Part shown: piece after piece, positions 1-7,737 of the stretch | Layout: each line of letters opens with the position of its first letter | Numbering within the stretch: the stretch's first letter is position 1 | NCBI GenBank assembly: GCA_015478945.1 | Contig: JABUQX010103377.1 | Coordinates: forward strand, 1 to 14,118 | Source of the DNA: Trachelipus rathkii | Lineage: Eukaryota > Arthropoda > Malacostraca > Isopoda > Trachelipodidae | DNA length: 14,118 nucleotides | Direction: 5' to 3' | The notes under the pieces: model-generated | Database searches by the model: none | What the model was told of the DNA's origin: nothing | The model's input: only the letters and a program-made list of their open reading frames with translations | Program-made: the position numbers and the translations under genes

Positions 1-17
1 TCTATAACATTTTACAT

Positions 18-458
18 CATCCAATTGGAGAAATTTTTATAAGAAGAGGAGAAATTAAATCCCAAGATATTTGTAAAGAACCATGTTTAAGTCCAGAGAA
101 AAGATTAAAATGTTAGAGTAGGCGTACCCTACAACTGAGACGAGTGTCCTCCATAATTCTTACTGGGTTTTAATTACCTGTGGTTGCATAATTCGGTGTT
201 CTTAAAGTGTTTAGTTGTTGATTATCCCACATAAGAGGAATTACTCTTACTTCTTTGCAATTAAATTGATCAGCAAATAACTCTGTAATTCTCCGAACCA
301 GATGACCATCGGGTATATAACAATATGAGGACACTCGCTCTAGTGTGTATAGCATTCCTATAGCATTAACTCTTTTCGTCGAAACTTATACATGGTTCCT
401 TTACAAATATGCTTTTAATTTTCCGCCTCTTCTTCTAGAAAAATTGTCCAATTTAGAA
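18..458. repeat. Imperfect palindrome built from PLE 3' coding sequence
   Basis: The stretch 18-158 is an imperfect inverted copy of about 300-458. Reading 458 downward on the minus strand gives AATTGGACAATTTTTCTAGA, then an AGAAGAGG block, then ATATTTGTAAAGGAACCATG, and then CGAGTGTCCTCAT. Reading 18 upward gives the same succession: CCAATTGGAGAAATTTTTAT, AGAAGAGG, ATATTTGTAAAGAACCATG and CGAGTGTCCTCCAT. About 140 bases enclose a single-copy core at 160-300. The plus strand of the left arm reads ICKEPCLSPEKRL, and the minus strand of the right arm has the related string VKEP with a frameshift. I take these as two opposed copies of one retroelement coding segment. Confidence 0.8.
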
Positions 459-470
459 TGATTTAAAATA
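100..470 (-). pseudogene. Penelope-like element, decayed 3' coding region (left outer copy)
   Basis: This minus-strand remnant mirrors the plus-strand segment at about 6930-7240. Its best open stretch is 355 to 170, which includes GHLVRRITELFADQFNCKEV and then VIPLMWDNQQLNTLRTPNYA. The plus-strand copy near 7066-7200 has matching DNA (for example TTCCCTCTTATGTGGGAT), but frameshifts break its protein. I do not recognise the domain. It lies downstream of the PLE reverse transcriptase in the same coding direction, so it could be the C-terminal part of the PLE protein. I see no GIY-YIG signature of the kind many PLEs carry. It could also be an unrelated module captured before the palindrome formed. 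Its upstream end stops at the hAT insertion at 471, and the rest of the arm resumes at 5191. Confidence 0.55.
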
Positions 471-590
471 GTGATGTACCGATAGCCAGAAAAAGAGCCG
501 ATACCGATACCGGAGTGACTCTATTTTTTTAGTGTCGAATACCGATCAATCGATAACCGATACTTTAAATTAATATATATAAATTACTAC
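471..590. repeat. hAT-like left terminus with CCGATAC-rich subterminal zone
   Basis: The outer word GTGATGTACCGATAG is followed by repeated GCCGATACCGATACC, GAATACCGATC and GATAACCGATAC words. Clustered short subterminal motifs are typical transposase-binding regions in hAT elements. The role is inferred from pattern only. Confidence 0.6.
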
Positions 591-1050
591 AGTAATAAGA
601 TAGAACATTTGTGTACGGCTAGGCAAGCAACTCAAGATTGCATTCTCTGTACAACCATTTGCTTTAGTCATTTTTATTTCATATTTGGTTGGCCCAAGTA
701 TATTTATTTATAATTTTATAAAAAGTTATCTTTTAAGAATAATAAATGCAAATAATAAATAAAACTTGTTATTTTTTTGTGTTTATTCAAAAAATATTCC
801 ATTATTCCATTTCCCAGTAAGTAGTTGAAAAAAAAATGTTTAGCTTACTAGCTTTATGTTCTTAACATGCTATTACTATTTAGCAATAAATTCTAAAAAA
901 CTAGCTAAAAAAAAAAGAATAAAAATAGCAAGAACACTAATCTTTGATCAATTGGAAAGATTAAATCTTTTAGATTCATTTTTATCTCAACAAGACAATA
1001 ATAATTATTAATTATAAGAATTAAGGCGATGATAGTTTCATTAATCAAAA
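591..1050. other. AT-rich interior of the hAT element, no gene seen
   Basis: This stretch is AT-rich with many homopolymer runs, including A or T runs near 824-834 and 907-916. An open minus-strand tail continues from the hATC remnant down to about 905, but only its N-terminal part resembles transposase and the rest is low-complexity hydrophobic sequence. It is most likely the 3' untranslated part of the old transposon. Confidence 0.5.
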
Positions 1051-1059
1051 TCAAAAGAT

Positions 1060-1312
1060 TCATAAATTGCTGATGCGAAAACATTAAGCCTTTCTGCGCG
1101 GGGCCTAAGTTTACTGGCGAGAGCCTGTTGCTTTTGGGCGTTTCCATTTCCTACCTACACCTAAAAAGTTTTATTGCAACTGAAATTAACTAGAGTTCTG
1201 ATAATTATTTGCCTTCAAGCACTGATAATAATGAAAACCTTGACCCATTTTCATGCACCCGATTGAAAGGATTCGTTTCTGTAGGCAGCATCTCCATGTC
1301 TTCGTAGAGCCT
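1060..1312 (-). pseudogene. hAT transposase C-terminal (hATC dimerisation) remnant
   Basis: On the minus strand from about 1308, one frame reads RLYEDMEMLPTETNPF and then VHENGSRFSLLSVLEGK, ending at a stop. A shifted frame continues with ISVAIKLF. From 1147 another frame reads METPKSNRLSPVNL and then KGLMFSHQQFMN. This order matches the hATC region: a Pro-Phe-Trp-Trp-like segment, then ENxxRFPxLSxLAxKYL, then SVxSExLFS, then RxRLSPxNxxxLxFLxxN. Two frameshifts and a stop break it. The zinc-finger and catalytic parts are not visible, and upstream sequence is cut by the LINE whose poly-A tract starts at 1583. The order and spacing of four conserved blocks make this better than chance, although no single block is decisive. 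Confidence 0.7.
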
Positions 1313-1789
1313 CATCTCCTCTTTCCCAGATTGCAAATATGAATTATCTCATGCCCTTGATGACTGTCTCTTCAGTTTACCGATGAGGTTCACTTGGTGT
1401 ATTCCTTGAAGTGAATGAGAATGATCAAAATGTAATTTCGGCCATGACTATCAAAGTGCTAACAATATCCATCCTTATCTCAGTAGGTTTTATTTGCTAA
1501 AAGCCAACCATCAGCACTATCAGTGCTTGTTGCAGAAGGTTGCAGTGATATATGGTATTCCACTTCTGTAATCTTTTTTTTTTGTTAAGCGAGCAAGCGT
1601 CGTCGGGTATTGCTATTTAACAATGCATTCTATGAATGGTTCACCGTCGAGACTGCCTATTTCTTTGGTTTCAGGCTAGCTTAAGGAATTCCTTTAGAAC
1701 CCTTTTTATTTAAATTTTACAGTTGTCACCGCGAATCACGCGCAAAAAACCGATATTCAAGAAGAGGTGTTGAACACTCAAAAATTCAT

Positions 1790-2450
1790 CTAAGCGAGAG
1801 AGAGAGCAGCATGAGCACAGAAGCAGGCTTTAAAGTGAGGATTAAATAATATAGTAGGAAAACAGATGAAGGAAGAGATTCCACAGAACAGAGTTTCAGG
1901 AAAGAAAGAAGCACCGCAGGCGAACTAGTCTTGGGTTACTAATATCAACTCAAAACTCAATGTCCGACACAGCCACCCTCTTGTGCTTTCTGTGGCTCGT
2001 AATAGGTGTGGTACGCGAGTGGAAAGTCCCTCGAGATCTGAAGCTACAGTACCTATAGAATGGAAATAAAGCACCCACATCGCGCCAAACAAATATAGAG
2101 GGTCATAGTGAAACTAGAGAAGTACATGATAAGTTTGATACGTCTTTTGGTTTGACTCGACACCCTATCCACGCCGGGAACCCAGAACCCCCCGATATGC
2201 GAGAGAAGTTCCATAGGGCGCTGCGCCCTTGTTGCTGAAGTACCTTGCGACGAGGCACCACCTCTCCCAGTCTCCCGCAAACTCCCCATTCTTTGCGGCC
2301 CCTACGCCGTTCATTTGAGTTTTCCTATATTTTTTGTTCTGTTAAGGCCGGACTGTTTAATCTTGTCAACCCGGCCGAGCGAAAACGTCGCAAAGAGATA
2401 GGACAAAGTGGTGTTAGAGAGGCCTTTGTAGCAATTGGTTTTAAAAAGAA
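1790..2450 (-). pseudogene. LINE ORF2 C-terminal region remnant
   Basis: Minus strand, downstream of the RT core. Blocks in order are KLVNSILF (thumb-proximal), RISGGSGFPAW near 2200-2165, RRDVGALFPFYRY spread over nearby frames near 2075-2050, ITSHRKHKRVAVSDIEF near 2010-1945, VDISNPRLVR near 1940, and WNLFLHLF near 1880. Their order matches the long C-terminal tail of jockey ORF2, which has an IWGGS block, an SLFYRY block, and a final phenylalanine-rich LWNSLP block. The region ends in a CT-rich tract near 1795-1810, followed by about 200 bases of 3' UTR and the poly-A tract. Confidence 0.8.
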
Positions 2451-2522
2451 TTGAATTCACAAGCTTTGAGACGGCCCCATCCGGAAATACTATCCAGATA
2501 AGCGAGAATAAAATCGGAAAGA

Positions 2523-3260
2523 TTAAGACGTAAAGCAATTTTTGAAGTAAAAGAGGAGCGAATTGAGATGAGTTGAAGAATGAGGGTGAGTCATCGGTAT
2601 ATGGTGGATAGAGTTAAATGTGCAGGTGAGAAGATTCATTGTGAAAGCAGAAATAAAAGGAGATAAAATCAGACCTGATGGACACCATATTGAGAAAGAA
2701 GTGCACCCCATAACAAAGCCGAATTTGAGCGATTTGAAAGAAAGCTAGACATATAGTATGCAAAGAGAAGAGGGAACGAAAGGAGGAAGAGTTGGTAGAC
2801 ATATTGGGCGTGCTTATACCCGTCAATGCCTTTTGGATATGTTCAAGCGCCACACAAAGTCTTCCCGTAGTTTCTAAGGCAGAAACTATAATCTGTTAAT
2901 GTAAAGCATAATCGCCAGATAGATCTGCGCAAAAGCCGTATGGAATAGAAAGTAATGGAAATGGGATTACAGATGGTCTAATGATGTGAAAGTTAAGGAA
3001 GAATTCAAAAATCCTAGAAGATAGAATACAAGTGATAGGGCGATAGTTAGAAGGATCAGAGAGCATCTTTTTCTTCCGGAATAAGGTTGTACATATGGCG
3101 CGCTCAACATGAGGAAAAGTGCTAGTATTGAGCATAGAGAATATTATTTGAACGAGGGGCGGGGTCAGCACGGAAGAACACACTTCCTCAAATCTCGGAG
3201 AGGAATGCATCCTAGGGCACCGCCTTCCTCACTGTTTCATGATTTCAGGTAGCCCTTAAC
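2523..3260 (-). pseudogene. LINE reverse transcriptase core remnant (jockey clade)
   Basis: Minus strand. The longest undamaged piece runs 3210-2896 (104 residues). It holds STFPHVERAICTTLF, then SDPSNYRPIT at residues 51-60, and then a degraded KVFE/ILNxH segment. Farther down, separate frames give LRNYGKTLCGA (motif A approach), SSFLSNRS, SQYGVH, NLLTCTFNSIHH and the catalytic YTDDS at 2601-2587, where active jockey elements have YADDS. The order is that of RT motifs 1 to 5. At least four frame changes and several stops show it is dead. Upstream it joins the linker (for example RRVNAYF and SSFPPLIP-like strings near 3400-3570). Confidence 0.85.
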
Positions 3261-3849
3261 ACCGATTCAAATTGAAATATGAGCAGTAAAGACCTATAGG
3301 ACACCTGAGAGGAGAATAAATAGGAAGAGGAATGGCAGAATCGTCCAGGGTTGTAGAGGAAAATAGGAGGCCACATGATATTATTGTCTTTCTCAGTTAA
3401 GTATTAAACAACAGAATCATTCATCAGGAATAAGAGGAGGAAAGGAGATTTACAGAAGTTGATTGTGAAGATGTTTTTGTCAAGAGACTCAGAGAGACTT
3501 GTCAGTAGGAGACCCAAGGAGGTCAGCGCACTTAAGTTACAGAAAGTACGCATTAACCCGTCGAATAGTATCATGCAAGATTTCTAAGCTGAATGAAATT
3601 GGCAAGAGTGATAAGGAGAACGAGAAATTTTTCCACACCGAATACGCACTGTCTCTAGCCTAAATGGCAAGAGAGAGCAAGTACGATCGAACCATGGATT
3701 TTGAGGAGAAAAGATTTAGTCCAAGAAGGAATGGACCTGCTCATCCCATCAAAATTACAGTTCCCAATTTATCGGCAGAAGCTGAAGCGTCTTCAGTGTC
3801 ATAAGCTTTCCATCTCCAATTATAGTGTAGCGTGAAGCAACGCAAGGAA

Positions 3850-4200
3850 ATCCACCAATCGGCCAGATCAAAGTGACGAAAAACCGCATAGGGCAGGAGG
3901 AGATGTTGGAGAGAAAGTATTTAAATTAAGATATAAGGTTGTGGTCAGATTCCAATAGGAGCGATAGTGGTGTATTTAAAGAGAGAAGGACCTAGTGATG
4001 AAACCTAAGTCAAGTGTTGTTCAAAGAATCGGTAGAGACGATCCGGAATGGTTGTTGTAGTATCTTTATGTATGTTGCTCCAGACTTCGTTGAGAATACT
4101 GAATGATTCGGCTTCTTCCCCACCTAAATCAGTATGAAGGAGGAACCCAACAATTAAGTGTTATGTACATTGAAATCCCCTTAAATAGAGGATCAGTATT
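3850..4200 (-). pseudogene. LINE endonuclease (APE-type) remnant
   Basis: Minus strand. The catalytic-region motif GDFNVHNT spans 4180-4157. After a stop it is followed by LLGSS and then, in another frame, HTDLGGEEAESFSILNE. Farther on come IPDRL, a block ending in APIGI, and SDHNLI split across frames, corresponding to the C-terminal SDH motif of apurinic-type endonucleases. These nick the target DNA so that the RT can prime reverse transcription. The frame changes repeatedly, so no protein is made. The N-terminal residues (the Asn and Glu metal-binding motifs) are missing or unrecognisable. Confidence 0.75.
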
Positions 4201-4400
4201 GGTATTGGCCGATATTACAGTCTGTGAGAAGTAGTAAGGTTATAAAAAAGGATGAAAATTATTCTGTTAGAGAACAGTTAGCAGAAGCACAAGATTATTG
4301 GAGAGTAGAGAAGGAAGAAAGATTTTAAGCAAGAACATCGAAGTTAGGAGATTTCGAGATTCTCGAGACGTGTTTATATTGGAATGTTTATATTTTACAT

Positions 4401-5099
4401 AGGCCACATTCCATTCTTCAAACGGAAATTATAAAATGTTTATAGTAATTATATTATTAAGTTTGAAGGATGAATTTCTCTAGCCATCTGGGTTCAGACA
4501 ACAGCATAAAACTTAGGTTAGAGTTAAGATGAGGTGATATTGCTTCCATGGATCGAGTTTAGAAGTGCAAGCCACTTGATGTTTGGTAAATCAAAAGAAA
4601 TGCACGCCTGTTAAAATCTGCTATCATACACACAACAATCACACACGAAATACATACAAAACAAAAAAAAAAAAACAAAGACAAAGAATTAGGACAAAAA
4701 CATAAGGAGAAATGAGGAAAAATTTATTCCGTACGCTAAAAACTTAAATCTTAAACTGAAATTTTCGAAATGGTAAAAACTATTTACAAGCAAATTCTAA
4801 AATATGAATATATCAGAGTTTATAAAAAAAAAACTCGCGGACGCTCACTCGCTCTTTACGAAATTGCCGTCAACAAAAAAAAGAAGACAAAAATAATAAA
4901 AAAGGCTAAAGTAGAAAGATAGAAACTGTTAATACTATAATGATGGCTGTCCAATAGGAAAGTTAGCTAAACTCAAGTGGAAACGCTAAAATCTAGTATA
5001 AAGAAAAAGAGGAAGAACATACCTTAGTACTTAGCTTGTATATCAACTAATTATTATTGAAATCTAAAACGTTTCTCCATAATTTTCACACAAAAGTAA
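4401..5099. other. Gene-free interior of hAT element, A-rich
   Basis: This stretch of about 700 bases is mostly A-rich, with A-runs interrupted by C (4650-4680), near 4825-4835, and near 4875-4910. I see no motif of hAT BED zinc finger or transposase core in any frame. It is probably the 5' part of the hAT-like element plus, possibly, a few hundred bases of LINE 5' sequence whose border I cannot place. Confidence 0.4.
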
Positions 5100-5190
5100 G
5101 ACAGATCGGGATGTATCGCCATATTAACCGATACGACGGTATCCACCAAAATGGCGAAACTACGATAAAGGATAGAATGATGGTACATCC
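5100..5190. repeat. hAT-like right terminus with subterminal GATAC words
   Basis: The words GTATCGCC, ACCGATACGACGGTATCC and AACTACGATAAAGG precede the terminus GGTACATCC. Reverse complemented, these match the style of the left end (terminus GATGTACC plus GATACCG words) but align only in part, as expected after long decay. Confidence 0.55.
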
Positions 5191-5207
5191 AGAAAATTTC
5201 CTGGTTT

Positions 5208-5660
5208 CCATGTTTAAGTGAATTTTATTTGGAGTAATGTTGTTTATTAGTTTTTTATAACTTTTATTTTAATTTAGTGTAAACCATTATTACATTATTT
5301 TTTGTTATTCTTATCCCAATCCTCTTGTTAAAGAGTTTTCACGATATAAGTTATTTTTCAAGCTGTGATTAAGTTTTACATAATTGATAGTTTTATTCAT
5401 TTCGGGTTATTTAGAATCATAATTGTGTAAAACCTTTTCTGTACTTTTAACATTTCTTCATTTTTTTTTTTTTTTTTTTTTTTTTAACTTCCTATTTTTA
5501 TACGATAATAGTACATATGTTTTATTTTATCTTTAACATTTCATTAAGTGGGAGTTTAGGACGGACCAGTTTGTTTAAGTCTTGTCTGTAATATTTTTAA
5601 CGTGCTTTGAACTTTTCATATATTGACAAAAGTGTCATCGATCGTATTTAAATATGTCTT
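5208..5660 (-). pseudogene. Penelope-like RT 3' segment with YVDD (left arm)
   Basis: Minus strand from 5660 downward. KYxDDTFVNI can be read at about 5651-5622 if one extra base in TACGATCGATGAC is ignored, giving the RT motif C YVDD. Downstream near 5310-5270 the strand reads NGLH followed by IKIKVIKN, matching NGYPIQ and EKLLRT of the plus-strand twin near 6850. A T25 tract (5461-5485) interrupts this arm only. The segment is the inverted partner of 6480-6918 and carries the thumb and linker part of the element. It is cut at its downstream side by the hAT insertion. Confidence 0.7.
5461..5485. repeat. T25 homopolymer
   Basis: A run of 25 T sits inside the left palindrome arm. The matching place in the right arm (near 6650-6670) has no A-run, so the tract arose after the inverted duplication or was lost from the other arm. 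Confidence 0.9.
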
Positions 5661-5689
5661 CGATTAATTGTTATTTCATTCATACATAA

Positions 5690-6050
5690 TATTCAATATC
5701 AGTAATATTCTATTCATGAATTTCATCAATCTACCGATCGAATTTCTCTTGCACCATTACAAGACAGAATTTCCTTCATTCTGATTATATAGTGTTTCTA
5801 GAGTTGAAAGTCTGTTGACTAACGTTCCAGTTAAAGAACCAAACATTATACTTAAAGAAGTTTTATGAAACCAGAGATAAACACACCATAATTGAAATAT
5901 TATGTTTAAAAAGTTAACTATTGTATCACAGAACTTTTATTTTAAACTAATAAACTTTATCAAAGATGTTTCGATGGGATGTCTCATTGGCAAGTTCGCA
6001 GATTTCTAGCATGTCATATGCAACCCAAATTATAATGAAAAATACATTTA
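5690..6050 (+). pseudogene. Penelope-like RT, motifs A and B (left arm)
   Basis: Plus strand. DYIVFLEL at 5783-5806 corresponds to the motif A block (usually SLDVxSLFTNVP). After a frameshift TNVPVKE follows at 5818-5838. Motif B reads DVSMGCLIGKFADF at 5965-6006 and then a stop. The canonical PLE form is GVxMGSPLGPxFADFYM, so the spacing and order fit a PLE reverse transcriptase finger-palm region. The catalytic YVDD block that should follow is not downstream in this orientation but lies on the opposite strand at 5648-5622. The copy is dead: there is at least one frameshift and a stop between the motifs, and the motif A aspartate has become glutamate (FLEL). Its inverted twin at 6110-6390 keeps SLDV. 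Confidence 0.8.
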
Positions 6051-6109
6051 ATCTTATAGTGTCTTCTGATTAAATGTGTTATTTATCATGTCATAATTGG
6101 TTTTTCGAA

Positions 6110-6390
6110 TATGACATGCAGAAATCGGCGAACGTTGGGCCCAATGGGATCCCATCGAAACACCATCTTTTTTTGTATAAAGGTTTATTTAGTAAATTAA
6201 AAGGGGTTTCTGTAGATTAATAAGAGAGAGAGTTTTAAAATAGTTTTTTCAATTTAGGTGGTGGTTTTATCTCTGTTTTCATAAACTTCTTTAAGTAAAA
6301 TGTTTGATTGTTTTTTAACTGGAACGTTAGTCAACAGACTTTCCAACATCTAGAGACACTATATAATCGAAATGGAGGAATTCTGTTTCG
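6110..6390 (-). pseudogene. Penelope-like RT, motifs A and B (right arm, inverted)
   Basis: Minus strand. VSLDV lies at 6359-6345, keeping the metal-binding aspartate of motif A, and TNVPV at 6331-6317 in the next frame. GVSMGS is at 6164-6147. One base is missing after it, and then PLGPTFADFCM can be read to about 6115 in a shifted frame. This is the best-preserved motif B in the window and the main reason for assigning the palindrome to Penelope-like elements rather than to LINEs, whose motif B reads differently. The segment between the motifs is AT-rich with stops. Like its twin it is separated from its YVDD segment, which lies outward on the plus strand at 6494-6526. Confidence 0.8.
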
Positions 6391-6479
6391 TTAATGTGCA
6401 TTTTACTTTTCATCATCGTTTGCTAATTTATTAATATGATTATTATGAATTGAATATTATTATGAATGAAATCGTATTT

Positions 6480-7240
6480 ATCGAAGACATTTAAGATACG
6501 TCGATGACCTTTTGTTCATATTTGAAATTCAAATCATTTAAAAATTTCATGTAAAGACTTAAACTGTCCGTCCAAAACTTAACTAATCATGATGGTAAAT
6601 CTAAAAAACACAGTAGTTTTTGAATTATTACTTTGTTTTAAAAATGGTATAGTTTGAATTTCAGTTTCTGTTATCTCCTATATTTCATTTTCGTAAAATT
6701 TTTACCATGATTCTAGATATACTGAAAGCTTTTTCACAGAATCTATTATTAAAACCCTAATTCTTATTATTATTAAAATAACTTCATCGTGGAACTGCTT
6801 TAACAAAGTAGGTGATTAAGATAAAAAAACTAATTACATAGGTTATCCAATTCAAATAGAAAAGTTATTAAGAACTATAAAAACATTTTTACTCCAATTA
6901 GAAAATTCACTTAACATGGGTAACCGGCTAACGTACTAGTTAAAAGATCATTTGGTAGATTTTTCAAGAGAGCGAAAATTAAAAATATGAGTTAAGGAAC
7001 ATGTTAAGTCAGAGATAAAGAGTTAAATGTTAGAACTCTACACTGAGACGAGTGTACCTCCATTTAGTACCGTTGGTCATTGTTCGGAGGATACGAAGTT
7101 ATGTTGTGTATCATTTTATTTGCAAAGAAGTAGGATGTAATTCCCTCTTATGTGGGATATACACAACTAACCCTTTAAGAACCCGAATTATGCACATGGT
7201 ATAAACCCAGTAATAATATGGGAGCTTACACGACGGATCA
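6480..7240 (+). pseudogene. Penelope-like RT 3' segment with YVDD and downstream region (right arm)
   Basis: Plus strand. RYVDDLLFIFE reads without a break at 6494-6526, giving an intact catalytic YVDD. Farther on, GYPIQ near 6844 begins a GYPxxxIEKLLRTIKTFL-like block, a conserved region just after the RT in many PLEs. FGRFFKRAKIKNM reads at about 6951-6990 and has a counterpart in the left outer copy. After 7040 the sequence matches the unidentified module of 100-355, including TTCCCTCTTATGTGGGAT. Frameshifts are frequent. This is the only uninterrupted version of the 3' half, so it is the reference for reconstructing where the hAT element landed in the left half. Confidence 0.75.
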
Positions 7241-7289
7241 AAATCCCACTACCAGTTGATTGCGAGACTGTTAAAAAAAAATTTTCAGT

Positions 7290-7737
7290 AAATAATGTAA
7301 CTATCTGCGCATAGCAAATCTCTTTTTATTAAAAACTAAGAGAAGATATGTGAATTTAATGAATGAATGAATGCTGTTTAATGTTTTTTGAATGTTTGTG
7401 TTTTGCAGGTAACTAGTTCATGATATAGTTTTGTATTTGTCAAAACAATGATAAGTTGTTTTTGATTTTTTCATAAACTTATTTTTTTAAACTTCACAAT
7501 TAATGTAAAATATTTTAGAATTTTAATTTAGAAATTGCATTTTTGTAATACTGCATTATAAATAGATATTAGTTTAACGTGATCATCCTGAGTGTACAGG
7601 CGAAATTATTGGTTATAATAATTAAAGTTTAACTTCTTTTATTCTCGAATAGTCTTAATAATTCTTCCAAAATAAGATTATAGAAGAATTAAAGAATTGT
7701 AAAAGTACGTTAAAACTTGACGCTGATCTAAATTTCT
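7290..7737. other. AT-rich spacer, no gene seen
   Basis: This stretch has only short repeats such as GAATGAATGAATG (7361-7373). It contains no motif of the neighbouring retroelements and no open frame of interest. Its border with the PLE remnant is soft, because the recognisable match to the left copy fades near 7240-7290. Confidence 0.6.

Larger units (their letters stand above)
1574..4400 (-). mobile_element. Jockey-type non-LTR retrotransposon (LINE), 5'-truncated and decayed
   Basis: The element reads on the minus strand. Its 3' end is a poly-A tract, seen as T10 at 1574-1583. Coding blocks in order on the minus strand are the endonuclease (GDFNVHNT at 4180-4157), a linker, RT motif NYRPIT at 3048-3031, the LSNRS block, RT motif YTDDS at 2601-2587, and a C-terminal region ending near 1790. 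This order is that of the jockey superfamily, and the wording closely resembles copies I know from decapod genomes. The 5' border is uncertain: only about 75 codons precede GDFN, fewer than a full endonuclease needs, which suggests 5' truncation near 4400. No target duplication is clear, although ATTCCA recurs near 1555-1565 and 4401-4412. The LINE interrupts the hAT-like element. Confidence 0.85.
471..5190 (-). mobile_element. hAT-like DNA transposon, internally replaced by a LINE
   Basis: The left end reads GTGATGTACC (471-480). The right end, reverse complemented, reads GGATGTACC (about 5182-5190). Both are followed by subterminal zones rich in CCGATAC or GATACCG words (490-580 and 5100-5165), a style common in arthropod hAT elements. 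Aligning the flanks with the uninterrupted right arm of the PLE palindrome (around 6918-6950) shows that this block is extra DNA. The flanking octamers TTAAAATA (463-470) and AGAAAATT (5191-5198) match at 5 of 8 positions, as a decayed 8-bp hAT target duplication might. A hATC-type transposase remnant lies inside on the minus strand (about 1060-1312). Without the nested LINE, only about 1.9 kb of the element remains, so most of the transposase is gone. Confidence 0.7.
5208..6918. repeat. Large imperfect palindrome (two inverted PLE copies, arms about 850 bp)
   Basis: Left arm 5208 to about 6060 and right arm about 6065-6918 are reverse complements with many small indels. Anchors are: CCATGTTTAAGTGAATTTT (5208) with AAAATTCACTTAACATGG (6903-6920); GGACGG (5560) with CCGTCC (6569); GTCTGTTGACTAACGTTCCA (5811-5830) with its exact complement near 6322-6341; GTTTCGATGGGAT (5969) with ATCCCATCGAAAC (6149-6161); and ACATTTAATC (6045) with GATTAAATGT (6069-6078) at the centre. 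Homology continues outside: the right arm runs on to about 7240, and the left partner lies beyond the hAT insertion at about 100-470. Confidence 0.9.

Noticed and set aside
135..410. Hammerhead ribozyme of the PLE terminal repeat type (GAGTGTCCTC with TCGTCGAAAC nearby)
   Set aside because: PLE terminal repeats often hold hammerheads, and CGAAAC is present at 380-385. No CTGATGA core lies at the right distance on either strand.
2053..2289. 78-codon minus-strand ORF as a separate gene
   Set aside because: It is one frame of the broken LINE C-terminal region; neighbouring family blocks lie in the other two frames.
2245..2454. Plus-strand 69-codon ORF
   Set aside because: It lies antisense to the C-terminal region of the minus-strand LINE, whose motif order is clear. 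I see no independent support for it.
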